Below, piece by piece: positions 26,775-35,528 of a stretch of DNA of 64,000 nt; position 1 is the first letter of the stretch, and each line of letters begins with the position of its first letter. The notes under the pieces were generated by a model. It did no database searches, was not told where the DNA came from, and was given only the letters and a program-made list of their open reading frames with translations. Source of the stretch: Belliella calami (GTDB lineage: Bacteria; Bacteroidota; Bacteroidia; Cytophagales; Cyclobacteriaceae); the NCBI RefSeq assembly GCF_022549695.1, contig NZ_JAKZGS010000018.1, forward strand, positions 1-64,000, read 5' to 3'. The translations under genes were made by a program, and so were the position numbers.

Positions 26775-27841
26775 CTCAGATTGATTTTTAGGATTACCTG
26801 ATAGTTGTTTTCTTCGGTGTTGCTCTCTGTTTGAAGATCGTATCTTTGATCATAGAGTAAATCTAACCTTCTTTTTGTGTTTTGTAAGCCTATTCCACTG
26901 GCTTTTGATTCAGGGGAATTTTCGTTGGATTTGAAGATTTTGTTTTTGGTAGTTAGTATCAATTCCTTTTCGGTATATTCCAAAGCGATGAAGATAGCGC
27001 TTTCTTGCTGGGAGCTAATGCCGTGTTTGAAGCAATTTTCTATAAATGGCAAAAGAAGCATTGGGGCGATTACAGCTTCTTCGATTTTTTCAGGGATTTG
27101 GATTTCCAACTTTACTTTTGAAGAAATCCTTAGCTTCATCAATTCTATGAAATCTCGAATAAAATCAAGTTCCTTTGTCAATAGCGTATGGGTTTTTTCA
27201 GTTTCATAAAGAACATATCTCATCATTCTGCTCAACTTCAAAAGTGCTGTTTTGGCTTTCTCGACATCAATATTTGTCAAAGAATAAATGTTGTTAAGCG
27301 TGTTGAAGAAAAAATGCGGATTGATCTGTGCCTTCAGGTAATTCAGTTCAGAATTGATTTGTTGCTGATTTTGCTCAAGTCTCAATTTTTCGTCAGCCTG
27401 CCACTTTTGCACAGAGGCGATACTGGTACTGATTCCAACCGCCATTAAGAAAATCAAAAGCTGAGAAATATCCCAATAATAGTTTCTTGGTCTTGGAACG
27501 TAGGCAATATCTGGTCTAAATGCCTTGTGCATCAATTCTTGCAAATTGGTGTAATCATCATATGCGATGAGTGCTACTACGTAAACTAATCCAGCTATAA
27601 GGTTTATCAGCAAGAAAAGTGGGATTTTGTTTTTGAAGAGTACTTTTGGAATAAAGTAAAAATAATTCAGATAAAAAATGCTCAAAAGCATGGAAAAGTT
27701 GATGGCTTGCTTTACCCAATATTCGATAGGCCTTTCTACACCTGCAGAAAGGGGAGAGAGTACAAATATTACAAATCCAAACAATGCCCACCCAAGAAAA
27801 TGAATAAGTATTGATATTTTTTGTTTGTCGTATGAAGCCAT
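26771..27841 (-). CDS. LytS/YehU-type sensor histidine kinase
   Basis: The 356-residue protein has four membrane helices (about 10-150) with little extracellular sequence, a short coiled coil, and a His_kinase domain with the phospho-acceptor in LKAQINPHFFFNTLNNIYSL. The ATPase part has LLLPFIENCFKHGI and a G box (SGIGLQNTKRRLDLLY). Such kinases of the Bacteroidota sense signals in or near the membrane. It is co-transcribed with the LytTR regulator. Confidence 0.93.
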   Translation of the reverse strand: MASYDKQKISILIHFLGWALFGFVIFVLSPLSAGVERPIEYWVKQAINFSMLLSIFYLNYFYFIPKVLFKNKIPLFLLINLIAGLVYVVALIAYDDYTNLQELMHKAFRPDIAYVPRPRNYYWDISQLLIFLMAVGISTSIASVQKWQADEKLRLEQNQQQINSELNYLKAQINPHFFFNTLNNIYSLTNIDVEKAKTALLKLSRMMRYVLYETEKTHTLLTKELDFIRDFIELMKLRISSKVKLEIQIPEKIEEAVIAPMLLLPFIENCFKHGISSQQESAIFIALEYTEKELILTTKNKIFKSNENSPESKASGIGLQNTKRRLDLLYDQRYDLQTESNTEENNYQVILKINLR

Positions 27842-28186
27842 ATTCTTAGAATATTGTGTTTTGCGTAAGTAAACAAAAATAAAATTCTGAATTTAAACTA
27901 ATTCGATCTACGAACAGTGGGATTTTCACGCTGAAATACCAAAAACAAAAGATAAAACTTTTACTGAGATTTTGGATTTTCATTCATCAGGTTATTTTTC
28001 TTGTTGGTCGATGAAAAAGACCTTTCAGTCTATTTGATTTTTTTTTGATTCTAACTCAATGTTCCTTTGTTGTCGGATACTGACTTGATCAACTTCATGT
28101 GGGATTTAGTAATTCTACTTTGAACCTCTACCATGTCAAAAATCCCAATCTGACAAAGTAACTGAATATCATAATCAAATATCAAA
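27842..28186. other. Divergent promoter region, kinase gene / TonB-dependent receptor
   Basis: The 345-base gap separates the leftward LytS/LytTR operon from the rightward receptor gene. TATTTTTG on the leftward strand (27874-27881) fits TAnnTTTG and may drive the kinase gene. No hairpin, repeat or small gene is seen in the rest. A LytTR-binding direct repeat would be expected here if the receptor is the target, but none is clear by eye. Confidence 0.4.
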
Positions 28187-30700
28187 ATGAAGTATCAATT
28201 ATTAATATTAACATTTTTACTGTTTGCAGCATCCTTTATTAATGTGATGGCACAGACAGGTTCTGGACAAAAGGTCGTTTACAGGATTTCAGGTAAAATT
28301 TTGGATGCAGATACAGACGAGCCTATACCTTATGCTGCAGCTTCTCTTTTGGATGCAGAGAGTATGCAAAGTGTCGCTGGTGCTGTAGCTGATTTAGATG
28401 GTGAGTTTTTTATTACTGGTTTCAAGGATGGGAGTTATATCCTTCAGTTAAGTTTTATAGGGTTTGAGTCGTTGAACTCTCAGCCGATTGAAGTAGCTCC
28501 AGGGAATACAGATATCAAATTAGGCAATTTGAAAATGTCTCAGGAGGCACTTGGTCTTGAAGAAGTGACTGTACAAGGTCAAAGATCGCTGATTGAAGAA
28601 AAAGTAGATCGTACAATATATAATGCGGAGAATGATAAAACGACTATTGGCGGTGATGCAAGTGATGTATTGAGAAGAGTGCCTATGCTATCAGTAGATT
28701 TGGATGGAAATGTTTCCATGAGAGGAAGTACAAATATTTTGGTCTTGATAGATGGAAAGCAATCCGCCATTGTTGCAAATAATATTGCGGATGCGCTAAA
28801 GCAAATCCCAGCTGAAGAAATCAAGTCTGTGGAGGTGATTACATCTCCATCTGCAAAATATGATGCCGAAGGTACAGGTGGGGTCTTGAATATCATCACC
28901 AAAAAGAATAACCTTCAAGGAGCTTCCTTAAACATCAATTCAAGTGCAGGTCTTAGAGGTTCCAATTTGGGGTTGAATGCGAGCTTAAAAAGAGGGAAAA
29001 TGGGCTGGACGCTTGGTGGCTTTGGTAGAAGTGGATATAATATTTTGGGTTCTTTTGACAATACTCAAACATTGATGAATCCAGAAGGAGAAAATACTGT
29101 AATCAATCAAACTGCTGACACTAGAAACAACATGCTTTTTGGGAGATACAACTTGGGTTGGGATTATGAGTTGAATAAATATAATTTCCTGACAGCATCA
29201 GTAAGTGTAGGAGTGAGGAATATGAGAAACAGACAAGATGGTTTATTGACTGAGACCTTTGTAGAAGATATGCTGGAAAGTGCACTTTTGAGAGATGTAA
29301 ATGTCGATAACTTATCGAATAATGTAGATGTTAATTTCAATTATACAAAGACTTTTGAGACACCACAGAAAGAGTTTAGTATTTCAGGACTGTACAGTAG
29401 AAGCAATAACAACAATGACTTTGTCAACAGCTTGTACAATGGGACATTCACGGATATAGCAAGCAGGATCAAAAACGAAAATCTTGGAATCAACGAGGAA
29501 TTCACGATCCAATTGGATTATGTGACCCCAGTGGGTAATTCGGGTAACCAGATTTTGGAATATGGTGCAAAAAATATCTTGAGAAAAGCGATCAGTGAAT
29601 TTGCCTTCTTCACAGCAGATGGATCTGATGGGGAGTTTCAGCAAGTGGATGATGTTGTTTTGTCAAACGAATTCAATTATGACCAGAATGTTACGGCGGG
29701 TTATGCATCTTATACTTTGGGCTTTTTGGAGAATTACACCGTAAAAGCTGGTTTAAGATATGAATACACCAATATCAATGCTGATTTCAAGAATTCAGAA
29801 CTACCTGCAGATATCCCGTCTTATGGAACCTTTGTGCCTAGTGTAAATATCGGTAGAAAATTGGCCAATGGAAATATGATCAAGGCTGCTTACAACAGAA
29901 GGATTCAGCGTCCATCATTGCAGTTCTTGAATCCAAATATTGATCAAAGCAATCAACAGCAACAGTCCCAAGGAAATCCATTGTTGGATCCTGAATTGAC
30001 TGATAATTATGAATTGGCTTACAGTACTTTTGTTGGTGGAAGCTCTTTGAATTTCACTTCTTATTTTAGAAATACTACAGGATCTATTCAGCCTGTAAGG
30101 ACTGTAAGTGATAATGATGTGATCTTCACGACATTTGAAAATATAGGTAATGAAAGAGCTGTAGGTTTGAGTGTTTTTTCTAATATCAACATCTCGGGTA
30201 AGTTCTCGCTTAATGGAAGTATAGATTCCTATTATGCCATGTTGACAAACGGTTTGGAGAATCCAATGTTTGCAGCATCCAACGAAGGTTTTGTAGTGAG
30301 TGGTAGATTGTTTGGGAATTATACATTGCCAAAAAACTGGCAAATACAAGCATTCACATTTGCCAGAGGTAGAGCAGTACAGCTTCAAGGTTCAGCAGGT
30401 GGCTTTATGATGTATGGATTGAATCTTAATAAGCAATTCAATGAAAAGAGAGGAAGTATTGGTTTTGGAATGGAGAACTTCTTTACCAGAGAATTCCAAA
30501 TCAGAAATGAATTGATAACTCCAACGATCATGCAGGAGAGTATCATTGGTATGAGGAATATGAATTTCAAGATTAACTTCTCTTACAGAATTGGTAAGCT
30601 TAGTGTAGAAGGAAGCAGGAGGAAGAAAAGAGGAGTTACCAATGACGATATGAAAGAAGGTGGTGATAGTGGTGCTGGTGCGGTTATGAATAGCAATTGA
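28187..30700 (+). CDS. TonB-dependent receptor-type outer-membrane protein
   Basis: The 837-residue protein has a signal peptide (to about AQTGSG), a carboxypeptidase-regulatory-like domain (about 30-120) with the usual DLDGEFFITGFKDGSY, a plug region (about 125-240; VDRTIYNAEND, RGSTNILVLIDGKQS, VITSPSAKYDAEGTGGVLNI), and a long barrel. This is the outer-membrane beta-barrel family typical of Bacteroidota rather than SusC. The C-terminus carries a basic stretch (RRKKRG) and a Gly/Ser tail past the last barrel strand. The substrate is unknown. It is monocistronic and divergent from the LytS/LytTR pair. Confidence 0.88.
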   Translation: MKYQLLILTFLLFAASFINVMAQTGSGQKVVYRISGKILDADTDEPIPYAAASLLDAESMQSVAGAVADLDGEFFITGFKDGSYILQLSFIGFESLNSQPIEVAPGNTDIKLGNLKMSQEALGLEEVTVQGQRSLIEEKVDRTIYNAENDKTTIGGDASDVLRRVPMLSVDLDGNVSMRGSTNILVLIDGKQSAIVANNIADALKQIPAEEIKSVEVITSPSAKYDAEGTGGVLNIITKKNNLQGASLNINSSAGLRGSNLGLNASLKRGKMGWTLGGFGRSGYNILGSFDNTQTLMNPEGENTVINQTADTRNNMLFGRYNLGWDYELNKYNFLTASVSVGVRNMRNRQDGLLTETFVEDMLESALLRDVNVDNLSNNVDVNFNYTKTFETPQKEFSISGLYSRSNNNNDFVNSLYNGTFTDIASRIKNENLGINEEFTIQLDYVTPVGNSGNQILEYGAKNILRKAISEFAFFTADGSDGEFQQVDDVVLSNEFNYDQNVTAGYASYTLGFLENYTVKAGLRYEYTNINADFKNSELPADIPSYGTFVPSVNIGRKLANGNMIKAAYNRRIQRPSLQFLNPNIDQSNQQQQSQGNPLLDPELTDNYELAYSTFVGGSSLNFTSYFRNTTGSIQPVRTVSDNDVIFTTFENIGNERAVGLSVFSNINISGKFSLNGSIDSYYAMLTNGLENPMFAASNEGFVVSGRLFGNYTLPKNWQIQAFTFARGRAVQLQGSAGGFMMYGLNLNKQFNEKRGSIGFGMENFFTREFQIRNELITPTIMQESIIGMRNMNFKINFSYRIGKLSVEGSRRKKRGVTNDDMKEGGDSGAGAVMNSN

Positions 30701-30724
30701 GAATTTGGTTTACGATAGATTCAA

Positions 30725-30753
30725 AAAACCACTCAGACCGAGTGGTTTTTTTT
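30725..30753 (+). terminator. Terminator after the TonB-dependent receptor gene
   Basis: AAAACCACTC and GAGTGGTTTT pair around a 5-base loop, with eight T after the stem. Confidence 0.9.
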
Positions 30754-30819
30754 GTGAATTGGATAGAGTAGATTCCGTACTAATTTTTTTGAAATACTGC
30801 TTCAAAAATATTAAAAACA

Positions 30820-30853
30820 AAAAGCCTGCTAAGAAAATCCTAGCAGGCTTTTT
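30820..30853 (-). terminator. Terminator after pdhB
   Basis: AAAAGCCTGCTA and TAGCAGGCTTTT pair around a 9-base loop. On the leftward strand a T-rich tract follows, and T also follows on the other strand, so it can act both ways. Confidence 0.88.
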
Positions 30854-30870
30854 ACTGAATCTAATCAATT

Positions 30871-31851
30871 TTACTTTTTATACATTACTTGCTTTACAGC
30901 GTCAATAGTTCTTTTTACATTTGGAATTACTGCTTCAATGTAGGTAGGAGCATAACTCAACGGAACATCCATTGAATTGACTCTGATCACTGGTGAGTCC
31001 AGGTAATCAAATGCATTTCTTTGGATATTGTAAGTGAGTTCGGAGGAGATCGCAGCGATAGGGTTAGCTTCTTCTACCACAACACATCTGTTGGTCTTTT
31101 TAACTGACTCCAAGCAAGTGGCGTAATCGATAGGCCTTACAGTTCTCAAATCAATCACTTCTGCTTCGATACCGTCTTTTGCCAATTCCTCAGCTGCTTC
31201 CAAAGCTACTTTCATCATTTTTCCGAAAGAGATGATCGTAACATCTTTTCCCTTTCTTTTGATCTCAGCAACTCCTATTGGCAAAAGATATTCGCCTTCA
31301 GGAACTTCCCCTTTATCACCATACATCAATTCAGATTCCATAAATATAACAGGGTCGTTGTCTCTTATAGAGGCTTTCAAAAGGCCTTTTGCATCAAATG
31401 GATTTGATGGTACGACTACTTTCAGTCCTGGAGTGTTTGCAAACCAGTTTTCAAAATTGGAAGAGTGGGTAGCTCCCAATTGACCGGCATTTCCGGTAGC
31501 GCCTCTGAATACGATCGGTACATTATATGCACCGCCTGACATCGCGTACATTTTTGCTGCTGAGTTGATGATCTGATCAATTGCAACAAGAGAAAAGTTG
31601 AACGTCATGAATTCAATGATTGGTCTTAGTCCGTTCATCGCCGCACCAACGCCCAATCCGGAGAAACCAAGTTCTGCAATCGGTGTGTCATAGACTCTTT
31701 CAGGTCCAAACTCGTCCAACATGCCTTGGGATACTTTGTATGCTCCGTTATATTCTGCCACTTCTTCACCCATGAGAAACACGTTTTTGTCGCGTCTCAT
31801 TTCTTCTGACATGGCTTCTCTTAATGCTTCTCTGAATTGTATAACTCTCAT
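30871..31851 (-). CDS. pdhB: Pyruvate dehydrogenase E1 component, beta subunit
   Basis: The 326-residue protein is the beta subunit of an alpha2-beta2 type E1 of a 2-oxoacid dehydrogenase. MGEEVAEYNGAYKV contains the conserved cofactor-contacting glutamate; PIAELGFSGLGVGAA and the C-terminal transketolase domain (EVIDLRTVRPID, VVVEEANP) are clear. It decarboxylates pyruvate with thiamine diphosphate together with PdhA. The alpha subunit is not adjacent, an arrangement common in Bacteroidota. A branched-chain oxoacid E1 beta is the main alternative. Confidence 0.92.
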   Translation of the reverse strand: MRVIQFREALREAMSEEMRRDKNVFLMGEEVAEYNGAYKVSQGMLDEFGPERVYDTPIAELGFSGLGVGAAMNGLRPIIEFMTFNFSLVAIDQIINSAAKMYAMSGGAYNVPIVFRGATGNAGQLGATHSSNFENWFANTPGLKVVVPSNPFDAKGLLKASIRDNDPVIFMESELMYGDKGEVPEGEYLLPIGVAEIKRKGKDVTIISFGKMMKVALEAAEELAKDGIEAEVIDLRTVRPIDYATCLESVKKTNRCVVVEEANPIAAISSELTYNIQRNAFDYLDSPVIRVNSMDVPLSYAPTYIEAVIPNVKRTIDAVKQVMYKK

Positions 31852-31973
31852 TTCTTAGTCAAAATTTTCGATCGTAAAAATAGAAAGTAATCGTTCAATT
31901 CCAAAACGCTACAGAGAACTTAAGGATATATTTTTGGATTGATCTTCTTTTATCTGATTTTTAATGTTTGATT

Positions 31974-32399
31974 TCAATCAGGTTTAGTGATTTCTTTCCC
32001 TGAATTTATCCAATTGTTCAGTCCTCCCTCAAGCATATATACTTTTTTGAAACCTAGTTCTTTCATTTTTTCTGTAGCGGGGATAGTTCTTTTCGCGGAT
32101 CGACAGTACACGTAATAAGTTTTCTTTTTATTTAAACTTTCAAGTTTTGACTCAAATTCGCCACCTAAATAATCAGCAAAAACAGCATCTTTGATATGAC
32201 CTTCATTCACCTCGTCAGGAGTTCTGATATCCAATATGACTGCTTTTCTTCCTTTTTTTGAAAGTTTTTCGAAATCATTAGCTGATAATGTTTTTACGTC
32301 CGACTGTGCATTAGACTGAATGGCATTGAAAGAAAGGGCGAAAAAAATGGAGAATAAGAATTTTATGATGCTGGTAGAGTTCGTGTTTTTCATCTTCAT
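31974..32399 (-). CDS. Secreted rhodanese-like protein
   Basis: The 141-residue protein has a signal peptide (about 1-31, ending NAQS) and one rhodanese domain (about 37-138). The active-site loop is YCRSAKRT, with a catalytic cysteine, so sulfur-transfer or sulfane-carrier activity is possible in the periplasm. The segment AVILDIRTPDEVNEGHI is the usual entry motif. It is divergent from the phosphodiesterase gene over only about 70 bases. Confidence 0.88.
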   Translation of the reverse strand: MKMKNTNSTSIIKFLFSIFFALSFNAIQSNAQSDVKTLSANDFEKLSKKGRKAVILDIRTPDEVNEGHIKDAVFADYLGGEFESKLESLNKKKTYYVYCRSAKRTIPATEKMKELGFKKVYMLEGGLNNWINSGKEITKPD

Positions 32400-32471
32400 T
32401 TTTTATGGAGTTTAAATTACCCTAATTTAGCAAAGCTTTTGATAATTTTTACCATTCAAATAAAAGAGGTT

Positions 32472-32972
32472 TTGAGAAAAATAGGTTTGATTTCGGATTC
32501 ACACAGCTATATAGATCAAGCTGTTTTAGATCATTTGAAAGAAGTGGATGAAATATGGCATGCTGGAGATATTGGAGATTTGGATATTCTCAAGCATTTG
32601 CCAAAGGAAAAGACCTTGCGTGTGGTGACAGGTAATATTGATGACAGTGAAGCGAGAGAAAAGTTTCCAGAAGAGATTTGGTTTGAAATAGATGGTTTGA
32701 AGATTGGAATGCTTCATATAGGAGGGAAACCACCTGTTTACGCCAAAGGAGTAAAATCAAAAATCATTGAAAATGGATGTCAACTATTTGTGTGTGGGCA
32801 TTCGCACATATGTAAGGTTGAATTTGACCCGAAAGTCAATTGTCTGTATATGAATCCAGGAGCCATCGGGAAGCATGGTTTTCATGTGATGCGCACCATG
32901 CTGCTATTTGAAATATCTCAAGGGAAACTGCAGAACCTCCGTGTGGTGGAGCTTGGGAATAGGGCAAAATAA
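32472..32972 (+). CDS. YfcE/MJ0936-type metallophosphodiesterase
   Basis: This compact calcineurin-like phosphoesterase contains the metal motifs LISDSHSY, HAGDIGDL, VVTGNIDD, GMLHIGG and CGHSHIC. The fold hydrolyses phosphodiesters with Mn2+ or Ni2+; the substrate is unknown. The frame is open from TTG 32439, but TTG 32472 gives the family-typical N-terminus MRKIGLISDSHS and 166 residues, and follows an AGAGG stretch, so it is preferred. Confidence 0.85.
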   Translation: MRKIGLISDSHSYIDQAVLDHLKEVDEIWHAGDIGDLDILKHLPKEKTLRVVTGNIDDSEAREKFPEEIWFEIDGLKIGMLHIGGKPPVYAKGVKSKIIENGCQLFVCGHSHICKVEFDPKVNCLYMNPGAIGKHGFHVMRTMLLFEISQGKLQNLRVVELGNRAK

Positions 32973-32976
32973 AAAA

Positions 32977-33003
32977 GGCAGCGATCTCATCGTTGCCCTC
33001 TTT
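32977..33003. terminator. Terminator between phosphodiesterase and microprotein genes
   Basis: GGCAGCGAT pairs with ATCGTTGCC (one G-T pair) around CTC; the flanks are A-rich and T-rich, so it can serve both convergent genes. Confidence 0.75.
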
Positions 33004-33036
33004 ATTTCTTGAAAAAAGAAACTAGGAAATAACTTC

Positions 33037-33174
33037 TTAGAAGTTTTTCTTCAACTCTTCAACATCAACATTTTTGATTACCGGCTTGGCACTCAATTGT
33101 TTGATTTTGATAACTCTAGTAGTTTGAGCTTGTCTCTTTCTTTTTAATTTTCTCTTTAATGTAGTAACAGCCAT
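33037..33174 (-). CDS. 45-residue basic microprotein
   Basis: A leftward frame from ATG 33172-33174 to TAA 33037-33039 encodes MAVTTLKRKLKRKRQAQTTR followed by a segment ending VEELKKNF. The first third is strongly basic and helical, the end acidic-amphipathic. A perfect -7 box (TAATTTTG) lies 34 bases upstream and a terminator follows, so it looks like a complete gene. It could bind nucleic acid or the ribosome. No named family is recognised. Confidence 0.65.
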   Translation of the reverse strand: MAVTTLKRKLKRKRQAQTTRVIKIKQLSAKPVIKNVDVEELKKNF

Positions 33175-33208
33175 TGTCTTATCTGTTTATGTGAACTCAA
33201 ATGAAGCG

Positions 33209-33216
33209 CAAAATTA
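33209..33216 (-). promoter_or_regulatory. -7 box of the microprotein gene
   Basis: The leftward strand reads TAATTTTG followed by C, an exact TAnnTTTG match, 34 bases upstream of the ATG. No -33 box is clear. Confidence 0.5.
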
Positions 33217-33345
33217 ACGGATTATTTTGGAATGACCACTTTTACATTGAAATATTTTAAAAAACATTTGAAATATGTCTCTTTTTCTTCATGCGTAGTA
33301 ATTGGAAGGATTGAAATTATAGGAATTGAATGCATTTTAGTTTCT

Positions 33346-33386
33346 GGTGATCTCCAATCACCTTGGTCTGTGTCCGCTCAGACCAA
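33346..33386. repeat. Two adjacent hairpins
   Basis: GGTGAT/ATCACC (33346-33351, 33357-33362) is followed at once by TTGGTCTG/CAGACCAA (33363-33370, 33379-33386), both perfect. No T run follows. They may be a dispersed palindromic repeat or a leader structure. Confidence 0.5.
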
Positions 33387-33500
33387 CCTCTCAATCTCCC
33401 TAAAATAGAAATGTCCACGAGGGGTTTCTCGACTTGAAATTGTTAATAGCGATTTCCTTGAATTTCCCAAAGAAGTGCCTTATTCTTTCGGGCGATCTAT

Positions 33501-33508
33501 TAACTTTG
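33501..33508 (+). promoter_or_regulatory. -7 box of hisS
   Basis: TAACTTTG followed by C matches TAnnTTTG exactly and lies 19 bases upstream of the hisS ATG. Confidence 0.55.
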
Positions 33509-33527
33509 CGCAAAATTAAATAACAGC

Positions 33528-34910
33528 ATGGCAATTCAGAAACCTACTTTACCAAAAGGAACGAGAGATTTTGGACCACTTCAAATGGCGAGAAGGAATT
33601 ATATTTTTGATATTATCAAAGATACTTTCAAGCTTTTTGGCTATCAGCAGCTGGAGACTCCATCGATGGAGAATCTCAGTACACTGACAGGGAAGTATGG
33701 TGACGAAGGAGATCAGTTGATTTTTAAAATCCTGAATAGTGGTGATTATCTAAAAGACGTCTCTGTAGCTGATTTAGGGGCTGGAGCAGGTGCCACTTTG
33801 TCGAAAGTTTCTGAGAAAGGACTTCGTTATGACCTGACTGTGCCTTTTGCGCGGTATGTGGTGATGAATAGAAATGAGATCACTTATCCATTCAAAAGAT
33901 TTCAAATCCAACCTGTGTGGAGGGCTGATAGGCCACAGAGAGGAAGGTATAGAGAGTTTTACCAATGTGATGCCGACGTGGTTGGAACGGACAGTTTGAT
34001 TTGTGAGTTGGAAATTCTGTTGATGATCAAGCAGGTTTTTTCTCAGTTGGGACTGAACGATTATGCTATCAAACTCAACAATAGAAAAATATTGACTGGT
34101 TTGGCGGAAGTGATCGGTGCAGCAGGAAGGGAGTCTGAGCTTTGTGTAGCTATTGATAAGTTGGATAAAATTGGCTGGGAAAAAGTACAAGAAGAATTGA
34201 TTCAAAGAGATTTTGAACAAGCTGCTATTGATAGGCTGAACCCTATCATCAGTCTTCAAGGCTCGAATACTGAGCAGCTGGATTTCTTGTCAACTTTCTT
34301 AGCAACTTCTGAAGTTGGATTAAAAGGAATAGCGGAGTTAAAAGAGGTTTTTGAGTTGCTTACCAAATATGGCGAAGATGAGAAATTTGTAGATTTTGAT
34401 GTTGTCTTGGCTAGGGGGTTGTCTTATTATACAGGAGCAATTTTTGAAGTGAAAGTGAACAATGTGTCCATAGGTTCTGTGAGTGGAGGAGGGCGATATG
34501 ATGATTTGACTGGAGTTTTTGGGCTGGATGGTGTTTCTGGAGTTGGTTTTTCCTTTGGTGTAGATAGGATTTATGATGTTTTGGAGGAATTGAATCTATT
34601 CCCGGAGAAGCAATTGGAAGGAACCAAAGTCTTGATTACCTATTTTGATGAAGAGGGAAAAGATTATGGGTTGATGGTTTTGAACCAACTTCGAAACAGC
34701 TTGATTTCTGCCGAGCTTTATCCTGACGCAGCAAAGATCAAAAAGCAGTTTACTTATGCAGACAAAAAGCAAATACCATTTGTGATTATATTGGGTTCTG
34801 AAGAAATCGAAAAAAAACAGGTGAGTTTGAAAAACTTACTAACTGGAAATCAAAGTTCATGTACTTTAGAAGATGCGATCATTGAGGTCAAAAATTTGAT
34901 AGGTGATTAA
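33528..34910 (+). CDS. hisS: Histidyl-tRNA synthetase
   Basis: The 460-residue class II synthetase starts with LPKGTRDFGP. Motif 2 (QPVWRADRPQRGRYREFYQCD), the histidine signature LARGLSYYTGAIFEV and motif 3 (GVGFSFGVDRI) are all present, and the C-terminal anticodon domain begins near residue 365 (TKVLITYF). It charges tRNA-His. The ATG lies 19 bases after a consensus -7 box. The gene is followed immediately by a palindromic repeat rather than another gene. Confidence 0.96.
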   Translation: MAIQKPTLPKGTRDFGPLQMARRNYIFDIIKDTFKLFGYQQLETPSMENLSTLTGKYGDEGDQLIFKILNSGDYLKDVSVADLGAGAGATLSKVSEKGLRYDLTVPFARYVVMNRNEITYPFKRFQIQPVWRADRPQRGRYREFYQCDADVVGTDSLICELEILLMIKQVFSQLGLNDYAIKLNNRKILTGLAEVIGAAGRESELCVAIDKLDKIGWEKVQEELIQRDFEQAAIDRLNPIISLQGSNTEQLDFLSTFLATSEVGLKGIAELKEVFELLTKYGEDEKFVDFDVVLARGLSYYTGAIFEVKVNNVSIGSVSGGGRYDDLTGVFGLDGVSGVGFSFGVDRIYDVLEELNLFPEKQLEGTKVLITYFDEEGKDYGLMVLNQLRNSLISAELYPDAAKIKKQFTYADKKQIPFVIILGSEEIEKKQVSLKNLLTGNQSSCTLEDAIIEVKNLIGD

Positions 34911-34975
34911 ATGATATAATTATCCGCGATGACATCAATAGGAGGATTTCCAGTTTGATTCACGCGGATAATCAT
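34911..34975. repeat. Palindromic repeat, ATTATCCGCG ends (copy A)
   Basis: ATTATCCGCG (34919-34928) and CGCGGATAAT (34963-34972) are perfect inverted repeats, with outer ATGAT and ATCAT. The unit begins right after the hisS stop codon and is 65 bases long. Its ends match those of two other intergenic units at 42912 and 50995. It may also fold as a hairpin that protects or ends the hisS transcript. Confidence 0.6.
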
Positions 34976-35034
34976 TAATTTATAAAAGATAATTTTTGAT
35001 GGTTATTTGGAGTTTTTTAATACAATTTTTGAAA

Positions 35035-35316
35035 TCAATCAACTTCCAAGATGGCATTGACTGGTATGTGAATACCTCCTTTGAGCGTTACAAATTCTAG
35101 TCCGACGGCCCATATGGTAGTGTTTACCTGAAAAATTTTTTGATCTGCTGTTTCAAATGTGATCTGAACTTTACTTTGAAGTAAATTTCCTAAAGCTTGA
35201 GCTCTAAATAGGTTGTTCCATCTTTTTTTGATATCCTCTTGCGATGATAAAACTTCATTTTTATTGAATTTCAATGAAGGGATATTCTCTTTGTCAATTT
35301 TTTCAATTGTTCTCAT
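35035..35316 (-). CDS. Hypothetical small protein
   Basis: From ATG 35316 the product has about 93 residues, with a helical segment (SSQEDIKKRWNNLFRAQALG) followed by a beta-rich region (VQITFETADQKIFQVNTTIW, VTLKGGIHIPVNAILEVD) that looks like a small SH3- or PilZ-like barrel. The frame opens at TTG 35346, but ATG 35316 is more likely. No family is named with confidence. It lies alone between hisS and ybaB. Confidence 0.6.
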   Translation of the reverse strand: MRTIEKIDKENIPSLKFNKNEVLSSQEDIKKRWNNLFRAQALGNLLQSKVQITFETADQKIFQVNTTIWAVGLEFVTLKGGIHIPVNAILEVD

Positions 35317-35472
35317 AGGATAAATTAGGTTTAATTTTATCTGCAATCTATTATCTACTCTGAAAATAACAAAAATGTTTCTGTTTATTTATTTAAATTT
35401 CAATTTAAATTAAAATAAAAAATAATATTCTGTTAAAATGTTTTTTATCAGTATTTAATATAATTTCTGTTC

Positions 35473-35504
35473 TTGAATTTCTATTCATAAAAACATTATA
35501 TTTG
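35473..35504 (+). promoter_or_regulatory. Promoter of the ybaB-GT2 unit
   Basis: TTG at 35473-35475 and TATATTTG at 35497-35504 are separated by 21 bases, fitting the Bacteroidota -33/-7 arrangement. The ATG follows 24 bases later. Confidence 0.6.
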
Positions 35505-35528
35505 TTGCGTTAAATATCGAGATAGAAT

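Larger units (their letters stand above)
33175..33527. other. 353-base gap before hisS with double hairpin
   Basis: The gap contains the leftward -7 box of the microprotein gene, two adjacent hairpins at 33346-33386, and the hisS -7 box at 33501-33508. No reading frame of note is seen. Confidence 0.55.
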
